Shown piece by piece: positions 9,539 through 18,609 of a stretch of DNA of 64,000 bases. The notes beneath the pieces were generated by a model. It was not told where the DNA came from. It did not search any database and was given only the letters and a program-made list of their open reading frames with translations. The position numbers and the translations under genes are program-made. Each line of letters opens with the position of its first letter. The stretch's first letter is position 1. Origin of the DNA: Candidatus Streptomyces philanthi (lineage in GTDB: Bacteria > Actinomycetota > Actinomycetes > Streptomycetales > Streptomycetaceae); assembly GCA_018114805.1 (NCBI GenBank), contig CP073042.1, positions 806,001 to 870,000 of the forward strand, written 5' to 3'.

Positions 9539-9903
9539 GCTCTCACTCCCTGCCGAGCAGGCTGACCCATCGATCATCCGGCCATGCCGAGTGCGGAGTC
9601 CGGAGGCTCACCGTGAGTCGCGTTGCCCGACCGCAAGCGGCAGCCGCCGACCGGCGCTTCCGTCGTGATGTCAGCGCTCCGGGACACCTAGTGGCTCGTT
9701 GACTGGTGACCCGGCCGCCAGTTGACGAACTCCATTACATCGAGGGCCTGTTCCCGCCACCGGCGACACACTTTCAGGCTCTCTTCAGGTCGAAACCTTA
9801 AGTTAACCCTGCAAAGGATTTTGCAGGGTTATTGTGCTTCTTGGCGATTCATTGACCAAGCGTTGGCATGCTCTAGAGACCGCGAAGCACTTGAGGGAGG
9901 CTC
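9539..9903. other. Intergenic region with a perfect hairpin
   Basis: A divergent region between the small membrane proteins (minus) and the secreted peptide gene (plus). Apart from the hairpin at 9805-9830, nothing is identifiable. Confidence 0.4.
9805..9830. other. 11-bp perfect inverted repeat
   Basis: aaccctgcaaa and tttgcagggtt flank a 4-nt loop. There is no U-run on either side, so an operator or leader hairpin is as likely as a terminator. It lies about 75 bp before the next gene start. Confidence 0.4.
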
Positions 9904-10308
9904 ATGTTCCGAGGTACGACGGCCCGGACCGCGATTTCGTTCCTCGCCGCCGTCCTGCTCGGCCTCCAGGTCTTCGCACTCACCGCATCCTTCACATCCG
10001 CACACACGGCCCGTCATGCCGTGGCCAAGGGCCAGCACGGAATCAAGCCCTCCGGGAAGGCACTCCGCGAGGTGATCGTCACTTGCCGGGACGCCGGCCG
10101 CCACGGGGACCCGACCGGTCCCCTGGGCACCCGCGACCGGCACCGCACTGCCGTCGGCTGCGCACCAGAGGCACCCGACCGTCCGCACCTGAGGCAGGGG
10201 GCCTCGATGGTGGGCGGCGCGCCGGGCATACCCAGTGCCGCGCAGCACCGGCTGTCGAGATCCTCGACAGCCCATTGTCCGGCGGCACTTCAGGTGTTCC
10301 GCTGCTGA
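9904..10308 (+). CDS. Secreted small protein, function unknown
   Basis: 134 aa with a clear Sec signal peptide: basic start MFRGTTART, hydrophobic core AISFLAAVLLGLQVFALTA, cleavage near SHA/SAHTA. The mature part is polar (KGQHGIKPSGKALREVIVTC ...) and contains spaced cysteines, ending in QVFRC. GGGAGG precedes the ATG closely. It sits upstream of a carbonic anhydrase-SulP pair. I recall similar short secreted Streptomyces proteins but no known function. Confidence 0.55.
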   Translation: MFRGTTARTAISFLAAVLLGLQVFALTASFTSAHTARHAVAKGQHGIKPSGKALREVIVTCRDAGRHGDPTGPLGTRDRHRTAVGCAPEAPDRPHLRQGASMVGGAPGIPSAAQHRLSRSSTAHCPAALQVFRC

Positions 10309-10388
10309 GCAGCAGAGCAGTCTCCCCCACCTGTCCTGTAAGCCCGACGCGCCCCCCCCCACGGCGCGCCAGGAGGAGTCACCACATC

Positions 10389-10424
10389 ATGCAACCCCTC
10401 ATCATCATGCAACCCCTCATCGAC
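10389..10424 (+). repeat. 18-bp tandem duplication over the start codon
   Basis: Units 10389-10406 and 10407-10424 are the same except for two bases near the end of the second. Each begins with ATG and encodes MQPLII / MQPLID. The gene keeps its frame but gains six residues and a second possible start. Confidence 0.85.
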
Positions 10425-10988
10425 AACGCCCGTATGTTCGGACAGCGCCCTGAGGAGTTCGCCGGCCTCGCCAAAGGCCAGTCGCCCGAGGTCCTGTTCA
10501 TCACCTGCGCCGACTCCCGGGTCGTCCCGGCCCTGATCACCGGCGCCCGCCCCGGCCAGCTCTTCGAGCTGCGCACCGCGGGCAACATCGTCCCCCCATA
10601 CGCCTTGGAGCACCCCACCAGCGAGGCAGCCACGATCGAGTACGCCGTGGAGGTCCTCGGGGTCAAAGAAATCGTGGTCTGCGGCCACTCCTACTGCGGC
10701 GCCGTGGGCGCCGTGGTGCGCGGCGATGACCTGAACGCCGTCCCCGCCGTACGTGACTGGCTCGCGCACGCCGCCGACGAGCCCAAGTGCTCCGACCCCA
10801 GCGACCCGACGGTCGCCGAAGCCGTGCAGAACCACGTCCTGACGCAGCTGCTGCGGCTGCGCTCCTATCCCTGCATCGACAAGCGCCTGCAGGCGGACCA
10901 ACTCAGCCTGCGTGGCTGGTACTACGAGGTGCACACCGGAGCCGTGCGCGAACACCGCGTGGAGGCCGACAAGTTCGAGGCGCTGTGA
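10389..10988 (+). CDS. Beta-carbonic anhydrase
   Basis: A 199-aa beta-class carbonic anhydrase catalysing reversible CO2 hydration. The zinc site is intact: CADSR with the catalytic Asp-Arg dyad, and HSYCGA supplying His and the second Cys. The stop codon overlaps or closely abuts the SulP gene, so the pair is probably translationally coupled and may combine bicarbonate transport with interconversion. The first 12 residues come from an 18-bp tandem duplication that also duplicates the ATG. The ribosome site GGAGGAG (10372-10378) is 10 nt before the first ATG. Confidence 0.88.
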   Translation: MQPLIIMQPLIDNARMFGQRPEEFAGLAKGQSPEVLFITCADSRVVPALITGARPGQLFELRTAGNIVPPYALEHPTSEAATIEYAVEVLGVKEIVVCGHSYCGAVGAVVRGDDLNAVPAVRDWLAHAADEPKCSDPSDPTVAEAVQNHVLTQLLRLRSYPCIDKRLQADQLSLRGWYYEVHTGAVREHRVEADKFEAL

Positions 10989-10999
10989 GGGGGCTGACT

Positions 11000-12481
11000 G
11001 TGCTGTCGAAGTTCCCTTACCTGCGGCAGGATTTCGCCGCTTCCATCGTCGTCTTCCTGGTCGCCGTGCCGTTGTGCGTCGGCGTGGCGGTCGCCTCTGG
11101 TGTCCCCGCGGAGCTCGGCCTGGTCACCGGCATCGTGGGCGGACTGATCACCGGGCTGATGCGCGGCAGCAGTCTTCAGGTGTCGGGACCGGCGGCGGGC
11201 CTGACCGTGCTGGTCTTCGAGGCGGTCAGCGAGTTCGGAGTGGCCGCGCTCGGCGTGATCGTGCTGATGGCCGGGCTGCTCCAGCTCGCCATGGGCTTCT
11301 TCGGGATCGGCCGCTGGTTCAGGGCGATATCCGTCGCCGTCGTCGAGGGCATGCTCTGCGGTATCGGTCTGGTGATCATCGCCGGGCAGATCTACGCGGC
11401 GGCTGGCCTGAAGGCCCCGGAGACCGGCATCGGTAAGATCGTCGGGCTGCCCGGGGCGTTCGCCGACGCGCTCGGCAGCAGCAAGGCGCTGACTTCGCTC
11501 GCGATCGGCGCAGGCACCGTCGCCGTCATCATGCTGTGGAAGAAGCTGCCGAAGAAGGTGCAGGCCGTGCCCGGCGCCCTCGCGGCGGTGCTGCTGGCCA
11601 CTGTCGCCTCGCTCGCCTTCAGCCTGCCGGTCGCCACCGTCGAGGTGGAGGGTCTGCTGGGCGTCATCCAGCCTCCCGGCGCCGACGCCTTCGATGAGCT
11701 CGCCAGCCCGGCCATCTGGGGCACGATCATCGCCTTCGCGCTGATCGCCTCGGCCGAGTCGCTGTTCAGCGCGGCGGCGGTGGACCGGCTGCACGACGGT
11801 CCGCGCACTCAGTACGACAAGGAGATGATCGCCCAGGGTGCGGGCAACACGGTGTGCGGTCTGCTCGGCGCGCTGCCGATGACCGCGGTGATCGTGCGCA
11901 GCTCCGCCAACGTCAGCGCGGGCGCCAAGACGAAGGCGTCACGTATGCTGCACGGCGTGTGGCTGCTGCTGTTCGCCGCCGCGCTGCCCTCCGCGCTGGC
12001 GCTGATCCCGCTGCCCGCCCTGGCCGGCATCCTGGTGCACGCAGGCTGGAAGTTGATCCCGTTCCACCAGATCGCCGGGCTGTGGCGGGGCCACAAGGGT
12101 GAGGCGCTGATCCTCATCGTCACCGCCGTGTCGATCGTCGCGGTGAACATGTTCGAGGGCGTGCTCATCGGTCTGGCCCTGGCTGTGATCAAGACCGCCT
12201 GGGAGACATCGCAACTGAAGACGCAGGTCATAGACAAGGGCGCCGGGCCGATCCAGGTCTATCTGTCGGGAAACGCGACGTTCCTGCGGCTGCCGAAGAT
12301 ACTCGACAGCCTGGAGGCCCTTCCGCAGGACCGGCCGATCGAGGTGGACCTGTCTGGGCTCTACCACCTCGACTTCGCCTGCCGTACGGCCCTGGAGAAC
12401 TGGGCTGAGCGGCACAGCGCGCCCGACACCGACCCGGTGAAGGTCACCAACGCGGAACCAGTGAGGGCCACAGAGCCGTAA
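11000..12481 (+). CDS. SulP family anion (bicarbonate/sulfate) transporter
   Basis: A 493-aa SulP/SLC26-type permease. It begins FPYLRQDFAASIVVFLVAVPLCVGVA, has ten or more transmembrane segments including the conserved VSGPAAGLTVLVFEAV region, and ends with a short STAS-like domain (PIQVYLSGNATFLRLPKILDSL ... EVDLSGLYHLDFACRTALE). Location downstream of a carbonic anhydrase suggests bicarbonate or a related anion, by analogy with known CA-SulP pairs. GTG 11000 has GAGGGGG about 7 nt upstream; GTG 10985, overlapping the preceding stop, is the alternative. The gene is intact. Confidence 0.85.
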   Translation: MLSKFPYLRQDFAASIVVFLVAVPLCVGVAVASGVPAELGLVTGIVGGLITGLMRGSSLQVSGPAAGLTVLVFEAVSEFGVAALGVIVLMAGLLQLAMGFFGIGRWFRAISVAVVEGMLCGIGLVIIAGQIYAAAGLKAPETGIGKIVGLPGAFADALGSSKALTSLAIGAGTVAVIMLWKKLPKKVQAVPGALAAVLLATVASLAFSLPVATVEVEGLLGVIQPPGADAFDELASPAIWGTIIAFALIASAESLFSAAAVDRLHDGPRTQYDKEMIAQGAGNTVCGLLGALPMTAVIVRSSANVSAGAKTKASRMLHGVWLLLFAAALPSALALIPLPALAGILVHAGWKLIPFHQIAGLWRGHKGEALILIVTAVSIVAVNMFEGVLIGLALAVIKTAWETSQLKTQVIDKGAGPIQVYLSGNATFLRLPKILDSLEALPQDRPIEVDLSGLYHLDFACRTALENWAERHSAPDTDPVKVTNAEPVRATEP

Positions 12482-12502
12482 GGGTCTCGTCATAGTGATC
12501 CG

Positions 12503-12544
12503 CCGCGTGGTTGGAGACTCGCCCACGAGCCTCCAACCACGCGG
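12503..12544. terminator. Strong hairpin between convergent genes
   Basis: A perfect 14-bp stem (ccgcgtggttggag with its complement) and 14-nt loop lie between the SulP gene and the convergent carbonic anhydrase gene. It likely terminates transcription from both sides. Confidence 0.75.
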
Positions 12545-12595
12545 CTCGTTCTGAGCAAACCCTGCGCGCCCACGACCAGCCGCACGATGGGCAAT

Positions 12596-13246
12596 TCAGG
12601 CTGCCGGACCAGGGGCGGCTACTTCTGTCGGCAGGCCGCGGGTAGTGACGAGTTGGGCACTGCCGTCAGCCAGCCGATAGGACAGGCCCACCACGGCCGT
12701 CTGACCGGCGGTGACCTGGTCGGCAAGGACACGGGAGCGGTCCAGCAGGAGGTCGACGGTGTGCCGTATGCGCTCGGCGATGATGTCGTCTTCCCGGGTG
12801 ATCCCGGCGGCACGGGCGGCCAGGACGCTCGGCGTGACTCGCTCGACGACATCGCGTACGTAGCCGGTGGTACCCAGGCCATCGGTCAGGGCGGCGCGGG
12901 TGGCGGCCACCGCACCGCATGAGTCGTGGCCCAGCACCACGACCAGCGGGCAGTCCAGCACGCTCACGCCGTACTCGATGCTGCCGAGCACTTCCGACCC
13001 CACCACGTGACCTGCGGTTCGGACAACGAACAGGTCGCCCAGACCCCGGTCAAAGATGATCTCAGCGGCCAGGCGGGAGCCGGAGCAGCCAAAGAGCACC
13101 GCGAACGGACGCTGGCCGGGCGCGGTCTCGGCGCGGCGGGCAGCGTCCTGGTTCGGGTGCTGCGGCGTGCCCGCGATGAATCGCTGGTTGCAGGCCAGCA
13201 GCAACTCGAAGGCCTGGGACGGGGTCAGGGCAGCGGCATCAGTCAT
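12596..13246 (-). CDS. Beta-carbonic anhydrase homologue lacking the catalytic Asp
   Basis: 216 aa, clearly of the beta-carbonic anhydrase family: FAVLFGCSGSRLAAEIIFDRGLGDLF, then VVVLGHDSCGAVAAT. Zinc ligands Cys, His and Cys are present. The Asp of the conserved C-x-D-x-R motif is Gly here (GCSGSR); the codon is GGC where GAC is expected. In this family the Asp-Arg dyad gates the fourth zinc ligand and aids catalysis, so activity is probably reduced or lost. It is convergent with the SulP gene and shares its terminator. Confidence 0.85.
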   Translation of the reverse strand: MTDAAALTPSQAFELLLACNQRFIAGTPQHPNQDAARRAETAPGQRPFAVLFGCSGSRLAAEIIFDRGLGDLFVVRTAGHVVGSEVLGSIEYGVSVLDCPLVVVLGHDSCGAVAATRAALTDGLGTTGYVRDVVERVTPSVLAARAAGITREDDIIAERIRHTVDLLLDRSRVLADQVTAGQTAVVGLSYRLADGSAQLVTTRGLPTEVAAPGPAA

Positions 13247-14143
13247 GCCCGCAGGCTACGACGAAGCCCAGCTCATCACAGTGCGGGGGCCACCCAGCGA
13301 GGTGACGGTCCGGCGGTCCGGGGCTGAACTTCGGCGTGTCCACGGGCACGCCCAAGCGCCGGGCTACGGCGTCTTCCAGCTCAAGCCTCAACGCACGGCG
13401 GGTCCGGTCAGTTTGATAGCGATTCTCTTCGCCGGGCACTCGCGCGGCGTCCTGCGCCCTGCCATCGACGGGATGTCCATCGTGCACCGTCATGCAGTTC
13501 ACAACGACGTTGTCGCGCTCACGACGCCCGCCGAACGGGTGGCCCCGCGCAGGCGCTCTGCGCTGATCGCGTCTGCCTTAGGACGGGGCCGGGGCCGGTG
13601 ATGTACGTGATCGTGGGGGAATGGGTCGCGAAGAAACCTGCCGCCTGATCGGCGACCCGGCACCGGCAAGTCCCCCTGCTGATCGGCCTGTGGGCGGAGG
13701 CCGCCATGCAGGGCTTCCGCGTCCATGGTGCTCGCCACCGCGCTGGTCAACGAACTCGTCGAGGCAGCGGATGAAGATCAGGGGTCCAGGACTGGCACGC
13801 TGTCTAACCGCCTGGCCAGCACCAAGACGCAGGCCGAACGCACTGCGGCCAGCTGGCGTCCGGGCAGGCTCCGAGCATGTCGGTGCGTCATGCCCGGAGC
13901 TGCCCAGCCGGCCGGTTCACCGGAGGATAGGCATCCCATTCCCGCGCGGGAGAGGCAGGACGCCGGGCCGCCTGCACAAGTGCACACCGTTGTGCCGAGC
14001 CAGGTCAACGAAGCGCGCACCGGCAAGAACACGGATTAGCACGTACGGGGTAACGATCGTACTTGTTTCTGCCAGAGTAGGTGATGAGGACTTCCGGTAT
14101 TCTTCATCGCGCATTACGCGCCGGCGGGAGGGCGGCTGACGCC
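13247..14143. other. Long non-coding or degraded stretch
   Basis: Nearly 900 bp without a supportable gene. Short protein-like pieces occur on both strands (for example RSLPGRQLAAVRSACVLVLA on minus near 13.8-13.9 kb), but none has a plausible start or known family. It is probably decayed sequence plus the promoter of the following regulator. Confidence 0.35.
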
Positions 14144-14503
14144 ATGGATAACCAGGACCGCCGGTGGACGTTCCTGACCAACCACGCCAGGGTGCTGCTG
14201 GCCATCGCACAGGCCCCTGACGCACGCCTGCGGACCATCGCCGCCGCCTGCCTCATCACCGAACGAGGAGTACAGGCCATCATCGCCGACCTCGAAAAGG
14301 CAGGCTATCTGCAACGGCAACGAACCGGACGGCGCAACCAGTACACCCTCAACCTCGACCGGCCACTACGGCATTCGGCGGAATCCGGCGTCACGCTCCG
14401 CGCCCTCGTCGACTTCGCTGGCGATCACACGAACGGGGAAGCGGCTCAGCCGCCGAGCACCGCCTCTGCGCCAGTGACGGTGTCAAACACCCGCAGCACC
14501 TGA
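14144..14503 (+). CDS. Winged-helix transcriptional regulator
   Basis: A 119-aa protein starting MDNQDRRWTFLTNHARVLLAIAQ. It is followed by a compact winged helix-turn-helix (RTIAAACLITERGVQAIIADLEKAGYLQRQRTGRRNQYTL), the MarR/ArsR-like fold often seen as stand-alone Streptomyces regulators. No ligand domain is present; the last 40 residues are polar and variable. GGGAGGG lies about 11 nt upstream. The target is unknown. It is convergent with sua5. Confidence 0.7.
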   Translation: MDNQDRRWTFLTNHARVLLAIAQAPDARLRTIAAACLITERGVQAIIADLEKAGYLQRQRTGRRNQYTLNLDRPLRHSAESGVTLRALVDFAGDHTNGEAAQPPSTASAPVTVSNTRST

Positions 14504-14579
14504 TCCGCTCCGGTCACGCACTGAGGGATAAAAATGCTGGTAAGGCAAGCAGCCAGGTCGTTCCCAATCCGGTGCTCGT

Positions 14580-15593
14580 TCACCCACCCGCAGGCCGACG
14601 CGGGGTTGTCGGCGGTGCGGCGGAGGGCCGGGGCCCTGCGGCGCGACGGAGCCGGTTGGCGATGGCGAGTCCCAGCCCTTCCTCTACTGGCAAGGACGCG
14701 ATGATGAGGTCGCACTCCTGCTGGTCGAGCTCGCGCAGGAATCCGTACAGGCCGCGCGCGTAGGCAGCCATCGAGACAGGTAGGGCCACCACGGCGTGCG
14801 CCTTCACCGGAGTGCCGGCGAGGGAGGGGGGAAGGAGGACGCCGACACGGTGCCCGAGATCTTGCGCGAGTTCCACTTCGGCGACGACCTTCTCGGGCTC
14901 GACAAGGACGACCCTCGCGCGCGGCGCGTAGTGGGACGGATGCTGGCCCGGCACCCGAAATCGGCTCGTCGAATGGACCGCGAGGGGGCGCCCCAGCACG
15001 GCTTCGAGGTCCTCGCGTGTCACCCCGCCGGGCCGAAGGACGCTCAAGGTGTCGCTCGTGGCGTCGACGATGGTCGACTCGACGCCAACCTCGCAGGGGC
15101 CGCCGTCCAGCACGAAGTCGACGGCATCACCGAGCTCAGCACGAACATGGTCCGCCGTCGTGGGGCTGACCGAACCGAAGCGGTTGGCGGACGGGGCCGT
15201 GACACCGCCGCCGAAGGCCGACAGCAGCGCGAGTGCGACGGGGTGGTCGGGCACGCGCACGGCCACCGTCTCCAGACCACCAGTCGCTTCGAGGGGCACG
15301 CGGGGGCCGCGCCGCAGGACCAGTGTGAGCGGCCCCGGCCAGAAGTGTTCGGCCAGCAGGCGCGCCGCCGCGGGCACGTCCTGGACCCAGTCGTCCAGGT
15401 GCTGCGCGCCCTCGATGTGGACGATCAGTGGGTGGGACGGCGGGCGTCCCTTGACCTGGAAGATGCGCGCGATGGCGGCGGGATCTTCGGCGTTGGCCCC
15501 GAGACCGTAGACGGTTTCGGTCGGGAGAGCCACCAGCCCGCCGGCGCGCAGAACAGCGGCAGCCTTCTCGATGTCACTGGTTCGTGCCTTCAC
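14580..15593 (-). CDS. L-threonylcarbamoyladenylate synthase (Sua5/YwlC)
   Basis: 337 aa with both Sua5 domains. The N-terminal catalytic YrdC-like domain covers roughly residues 8-200: LVALPTETVYGLGANA, then KGRPPSHPLIVHI, and TAPSANRFGSVSPTTADHV. The C-terminal Sua5 domain begins near HYAPRARVVLVEPE. It makes threonylcarbamoyl-AMP for the t6A modification of ANN-decoding tRNAs. Length agrees with full Sua5. GTG 15593 is chosen because the conserved sequence starts there and AGGA lies 8 nt upstream. Streptomyces normally carries another copy in the core genome, so this may be accessory. Confidence 0.88.
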   Translation of the reverse strand: MKARTSDIEKAAAVLRAGGLVALPTETVYGLGANAEDPAAIARIFQVKGRPPSHPLIVHIEGAQHLDDWVQDVPAAARLLAEHFWPGPLTLVLRRGPRVPLEATGGLETVAVRVPDHPVALALLSAFGGGVTAPSANRFGSVSPTTADHVRAELGDAVDFVLDGGPCEVGVESTIVDATSDTLSVLRPGGVTREDLEAVLGRPLAVHSTSRFRVPGQHPSHYAPRARVVLVEPEKVVAEVELAQDLGHRVGVLLPPSLAGTPVKAHAVVALPVSMAAYARGLYGFLRELDQQECDLIIASLPVEEGLGLAIANRLRRAAGPRPSAAPPTTPRRPAGG

Positions 15594-15794
15594 CCTCGCA
15601 ATCCTGCCATGGTGCCGCTCCCCACATTCCTTGGTCTCGTCTGCGTATAACGACGGCCCAGGGCCGATGGCACCGTGTGAGCGGCGGGCGGAGACCAGGC
15701 CGTGGCCGTCACGCCGTAGCGGCAACGCTAGAATTACGCCACGGGTGCCTGGACCCTCACAGCCGAGCACCCGTGTTCGGCGTACGTGGCTTCA

Positions 15795-16235
15795 CTACGC
15801 CGCGGCGCTTGAAGCACCCCGAGGGCGCGGAGCGTGGGTCTGCCCCATCGCCTGTTCTATCGAGATCCGTATGACAACCCGCTCAGGATCCGGCGTCGGC
15901 GTACGCCCATAACGCTCTCCGTAGCGGGCAACGGCCTCCTCGACCACTGCGGCGTCCGTGCAGACCTCTGCCACTCCTTCGAGCGTGGCCCACCGGCCTC
16001 CGTCGACCTGGCACACCGCAACTCGGGCTACACCACCCCCCGAAAGGATGTTGGCGACTTTCCGACTCGATTTGCGGGTGATAACTCGGGCCACTCCGGC
16101 GGCAGCATCGATCGTCACGCCGACAGGCACAACGTGCGGTCGACCATCAGGACGCAGCGTAGTCAACGTGCACAGATGGTACTCATTCCAGAACTCCAGG
16201 TAGCCATCAGATTGGCTCAGCAACGCGTTCGACAT
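15795..16235 (-). CDS. PPOX-class flavin/F420-dependent enzyme
   Basis: 146 aa with the split-barrel fold of the pyridoxamine-phosphate-oxidase-like superfamily. The first strands are FWNEYHLCTLTTLRPDGRPHVVPVGV, then RKVANILSGGGVARVAVCQVDGGRWATLEGVAEV. Actinobacterial members of this size often use F420 or FMN to reduce small substrates. No substrate can be inferred. ATG 16235 has no clear ribosome site; 16259 is an in-frame alternative. The final residues PRPRGASSAAA are low complexity. Confidence 0.7.
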   Translation of the reverse strand: MSNALLSQSDGYLEFWNEYHLCTLTTLRPDGRPHVVPVGVTIDAAAGVARVITRKSSRKVANILSGGGVARVAVCQVDGGRWATLEGVAEVCTDAAVVEEAVARYGERYGRTPTPDPERVVIRISIEQAMGQTHAPRPRGASSAAA

Positions 16236-16784
16236 GGCCAAAAGCGTAATGGCGAGCATTGCCTGATCTGTCCGGAAGTGACCATGGCCACACCCACCCC
16301 GAGCAGGCGTTTTACGCGATTCGAGAGTTTATGTCGCAAGCCTCACGAACGGAAATGTCTCGGATTCATAACAGACCCTCCCCTGAGCATCGAACATTGC
16401 AGCGTCCACGCCAGAACGTAAACCTGTAGCTCAGAAGCCTGACCGTGATCAATCTCGACCGATTTGGATCATTTTGAGAGATCAAGGCACCTGACCTGCA
16501 ATGCAGCCTGATCATGCTTTTCGAGCCATGTCCGTCACGTACTGTCCAAAGAGGTTCCCGAGAGCTCCAATGAGGCAGCCCACTGGATGTCTATTACGCG
16601 TTCGCACCAGTGACTTCAGCGTGACGAATCGATCTGAAGACTCGACTGCCGGCCCTTCTTGACAGGGGCCTGGTAGGCCATGCGGACACGTCCGTCTGCG
16701 GTCGCGGGCGCTGGGAACCGGACGTCATCGACACGGGCGCGGTGTCGCCCGGCTCGGGGGAGCCATCGGTTGGAGGGATCCTCA
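16236..16784. other. Non-coding stretch with locally lower GC
   Basis: About 550 bp without a gene. GC content is visibly lower around 16.3-16.5 kb than in neighbours. A GTAGCTCAG-like string near 16432 does not fold into a tRNA. It includes the promoter of the following operon. Confidence 0.35.
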
Positions 16785-17469
16785 ATGCGGTTGGGGAAGA
16801 GTGGTCGCGACGCGGCTGAGTCAAAAATGCCCGCTCAGGGCGAAGCGCGCCGTCGACGCTTCGGGCGCTGGCGCACAGCCGCGAACCGGACGGTGGAGAG
16901 GGATCTGCACCGCCTGATTCGGCGTGAGCTGCAAGACCTCGGCGTGACTCCCCCGCTCGATGTCGAAGCGCTCTGCCAGGCCCTCAGCCGACGCCGCGGG
17001 CGCCCTCTGTACCTTCGTGCAGCACCGCTGCACGAAGCCTGGCCCCTCGGGGATGTGGGTTGAGTACGACGACTACGACATGATCATGTACCAGCAGGAA
17101 ACAGCTCGACTGCATCAAGAGCACATCATTCTCCACGAGATAGGCCACATCCTCGTAGCGGACAACGAGGACGCCGCAGAGAAAGCCGCGGGCGAGACGA
17201 CGGAAGAAGCACCTGCGGTCGACCCCGACGAGGAGACGGCCATCTTCGTGGAGGGCTGGGCCACCATGCTGCCGGTCTTCCAGCCCGAGACAATCAAGCG
17301 CGTCGCGCGCCGCTGCTCGTACGACGACGGCGAGGAGTGCTCTGTCGAACTGGTCGCCACCATCATCCTAGAGTGGTCGTCCCTGCTGGACGGTTCCCCT
17401 CCGTTGTCGGACGACCCGTCCCTCCGTCGTGTGGAGTCGGCTATCGGTGACCGGCGAGGATGGCTGTAA
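16785..17469 (+). pseudogene. ImmA/IrrE-like (ParH-type) zinc metalloprotease, frameshifted
   Basis: The first part (ANRTVERDLHRLIRRELQDLGV ... LCQALSRRRGRPLYLRAAPLHEAWPLG) matches the N-terminus of regulator/toxin proteins of the ImmA/IrrE type. The second part continues MWVEYDDYDMIMYQQ and carries the HEIGH zinc motif in HQEHIILHEIGHILV. The parts are in different frames; removing one G from the G4 run at 17049-17052 joins them exactly. ATG 16785 has GGAGGG 7 nt upstream. Homologues usually work with a HTH partner, which is absent here. The MAB_1171c gene follows after 3 bp. Confidence 0.7.
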
Positions 17470-17472
17470 CCC

Positions 17473-18587
17473 GTGGAACTGCTACTCCTGGGGCTCGTGA
17501 CCGCTCTCGTCTGGAAGCTCTACCAGCTGAAGCGATCCCCTCATGACGCACCTCTGTGTTCCGTCACGCTCTGCCTGTTCTGCGCTGCGCTGTCGTATCC
17601 CGTGGCCATGCCCGGCGGGGCGTCCGGCGTCGACACTGTCGCCGGCCACGGGACGGCGAAGCTGATCCAGAACCTGCTGTTGCTCCTCGCGGTGTACTTC
17701 CTGATGTGCTTCTACCTCTACTCCGCCGCCGACGAAGAAGCGGGCCGTCGCCGTGCCCGCAAGGAAGCGGTCGTCGTCGGAGTCGTCGCGGTGGCCATCA
17801 CCGTGGCTGCGGAGTCGGTGCCGTACGAGGTCTTCGCCGGCAGCTTCAGCACGGCCGACATGACGGTTCCGCAGATCGCCTTCTTCTACGCTGGGCTGGT
17901 CTCTATCTCATGTATGCGCTCGGCATGGCGTGCCGGTGGACTCGCAGCTATGCCCGCATGTCCCGGCGCCCGCACTCCACCGGGCTTTGGATGGCGGCGG
18001 TTGGCCTGAGGGCGATAGCGGTGGCCTGCGCGATCCGCGCCGTTATCGTCGCCATTCGCTGGGCTGGCGTAGAGGTATCCAAGCCGCTTATGACCGCCAT
18101 CGCCTTCCTTCTGGTGGCATCTGTCCTGCTGTTCGCGGCGGGTGTCACGTACTCTGGAGCACGCGCCCGGATCGCCTCCGTTCGGCTCTGGCTCCAGCAC
18201 CGTCGTGATCACCGTCGCCTCGCTCCATTGTGGGAGCTGTTGGCTGAGGCGTACCCCGACAACGTGTTGAGCCCGGCGTCCTCGGCTGCACTGGACCGGT
18301 GGCGGGCCCGTGGCGTGCACCGGCGCTACCACCGCCGCATCGTGGAGTGCCGCGACGGCCTGGTGGACATCAGCCCGTACCTGCTGGATCCGGGTGATGA
18401 CAGCGTGGTCCTCAACATCGGCTCCGCAGATCTTGCTGCCCGGCTCCGTCGGGCTTCCGCACGGATTGAGAAGGGCGTCCCCGCGCCCCGCCCAGCGGTC
18501 CCCCTGGCCATGTCTCTGGGAAGCGACCGCGAGTCGGATGTGAAACAACTGATTGCGGTGTCCGACGCACTTCGCAAAGCCGCATGA
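17473..18587 (+). pseudogene. MAB_1171c family putative transporter, frameshifted
   Basis: About 370 aa when joined. Seven or so hydrophobic helices (LLLLGLVTALVWKLYQL, LIQNLLLLLAVYFLMCFYLY and others) precede a cytoplasmic C-terminal region with the RLAPLWELLAEAYPDN and HRRIVECRDGLVDISPYL segments of the family. The frame changes at about 17899-17901; adding one base there gives AGLVLYLMYALGMACRW. It directly follows the HEIGH metalloprotease gene, a pairing I recall in many Streptomyces. The role is unknown. Confidence 0.7.
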
Positions 18588-18609
18588 CGTCCATGATCAA
18601 GGAGTCAAA

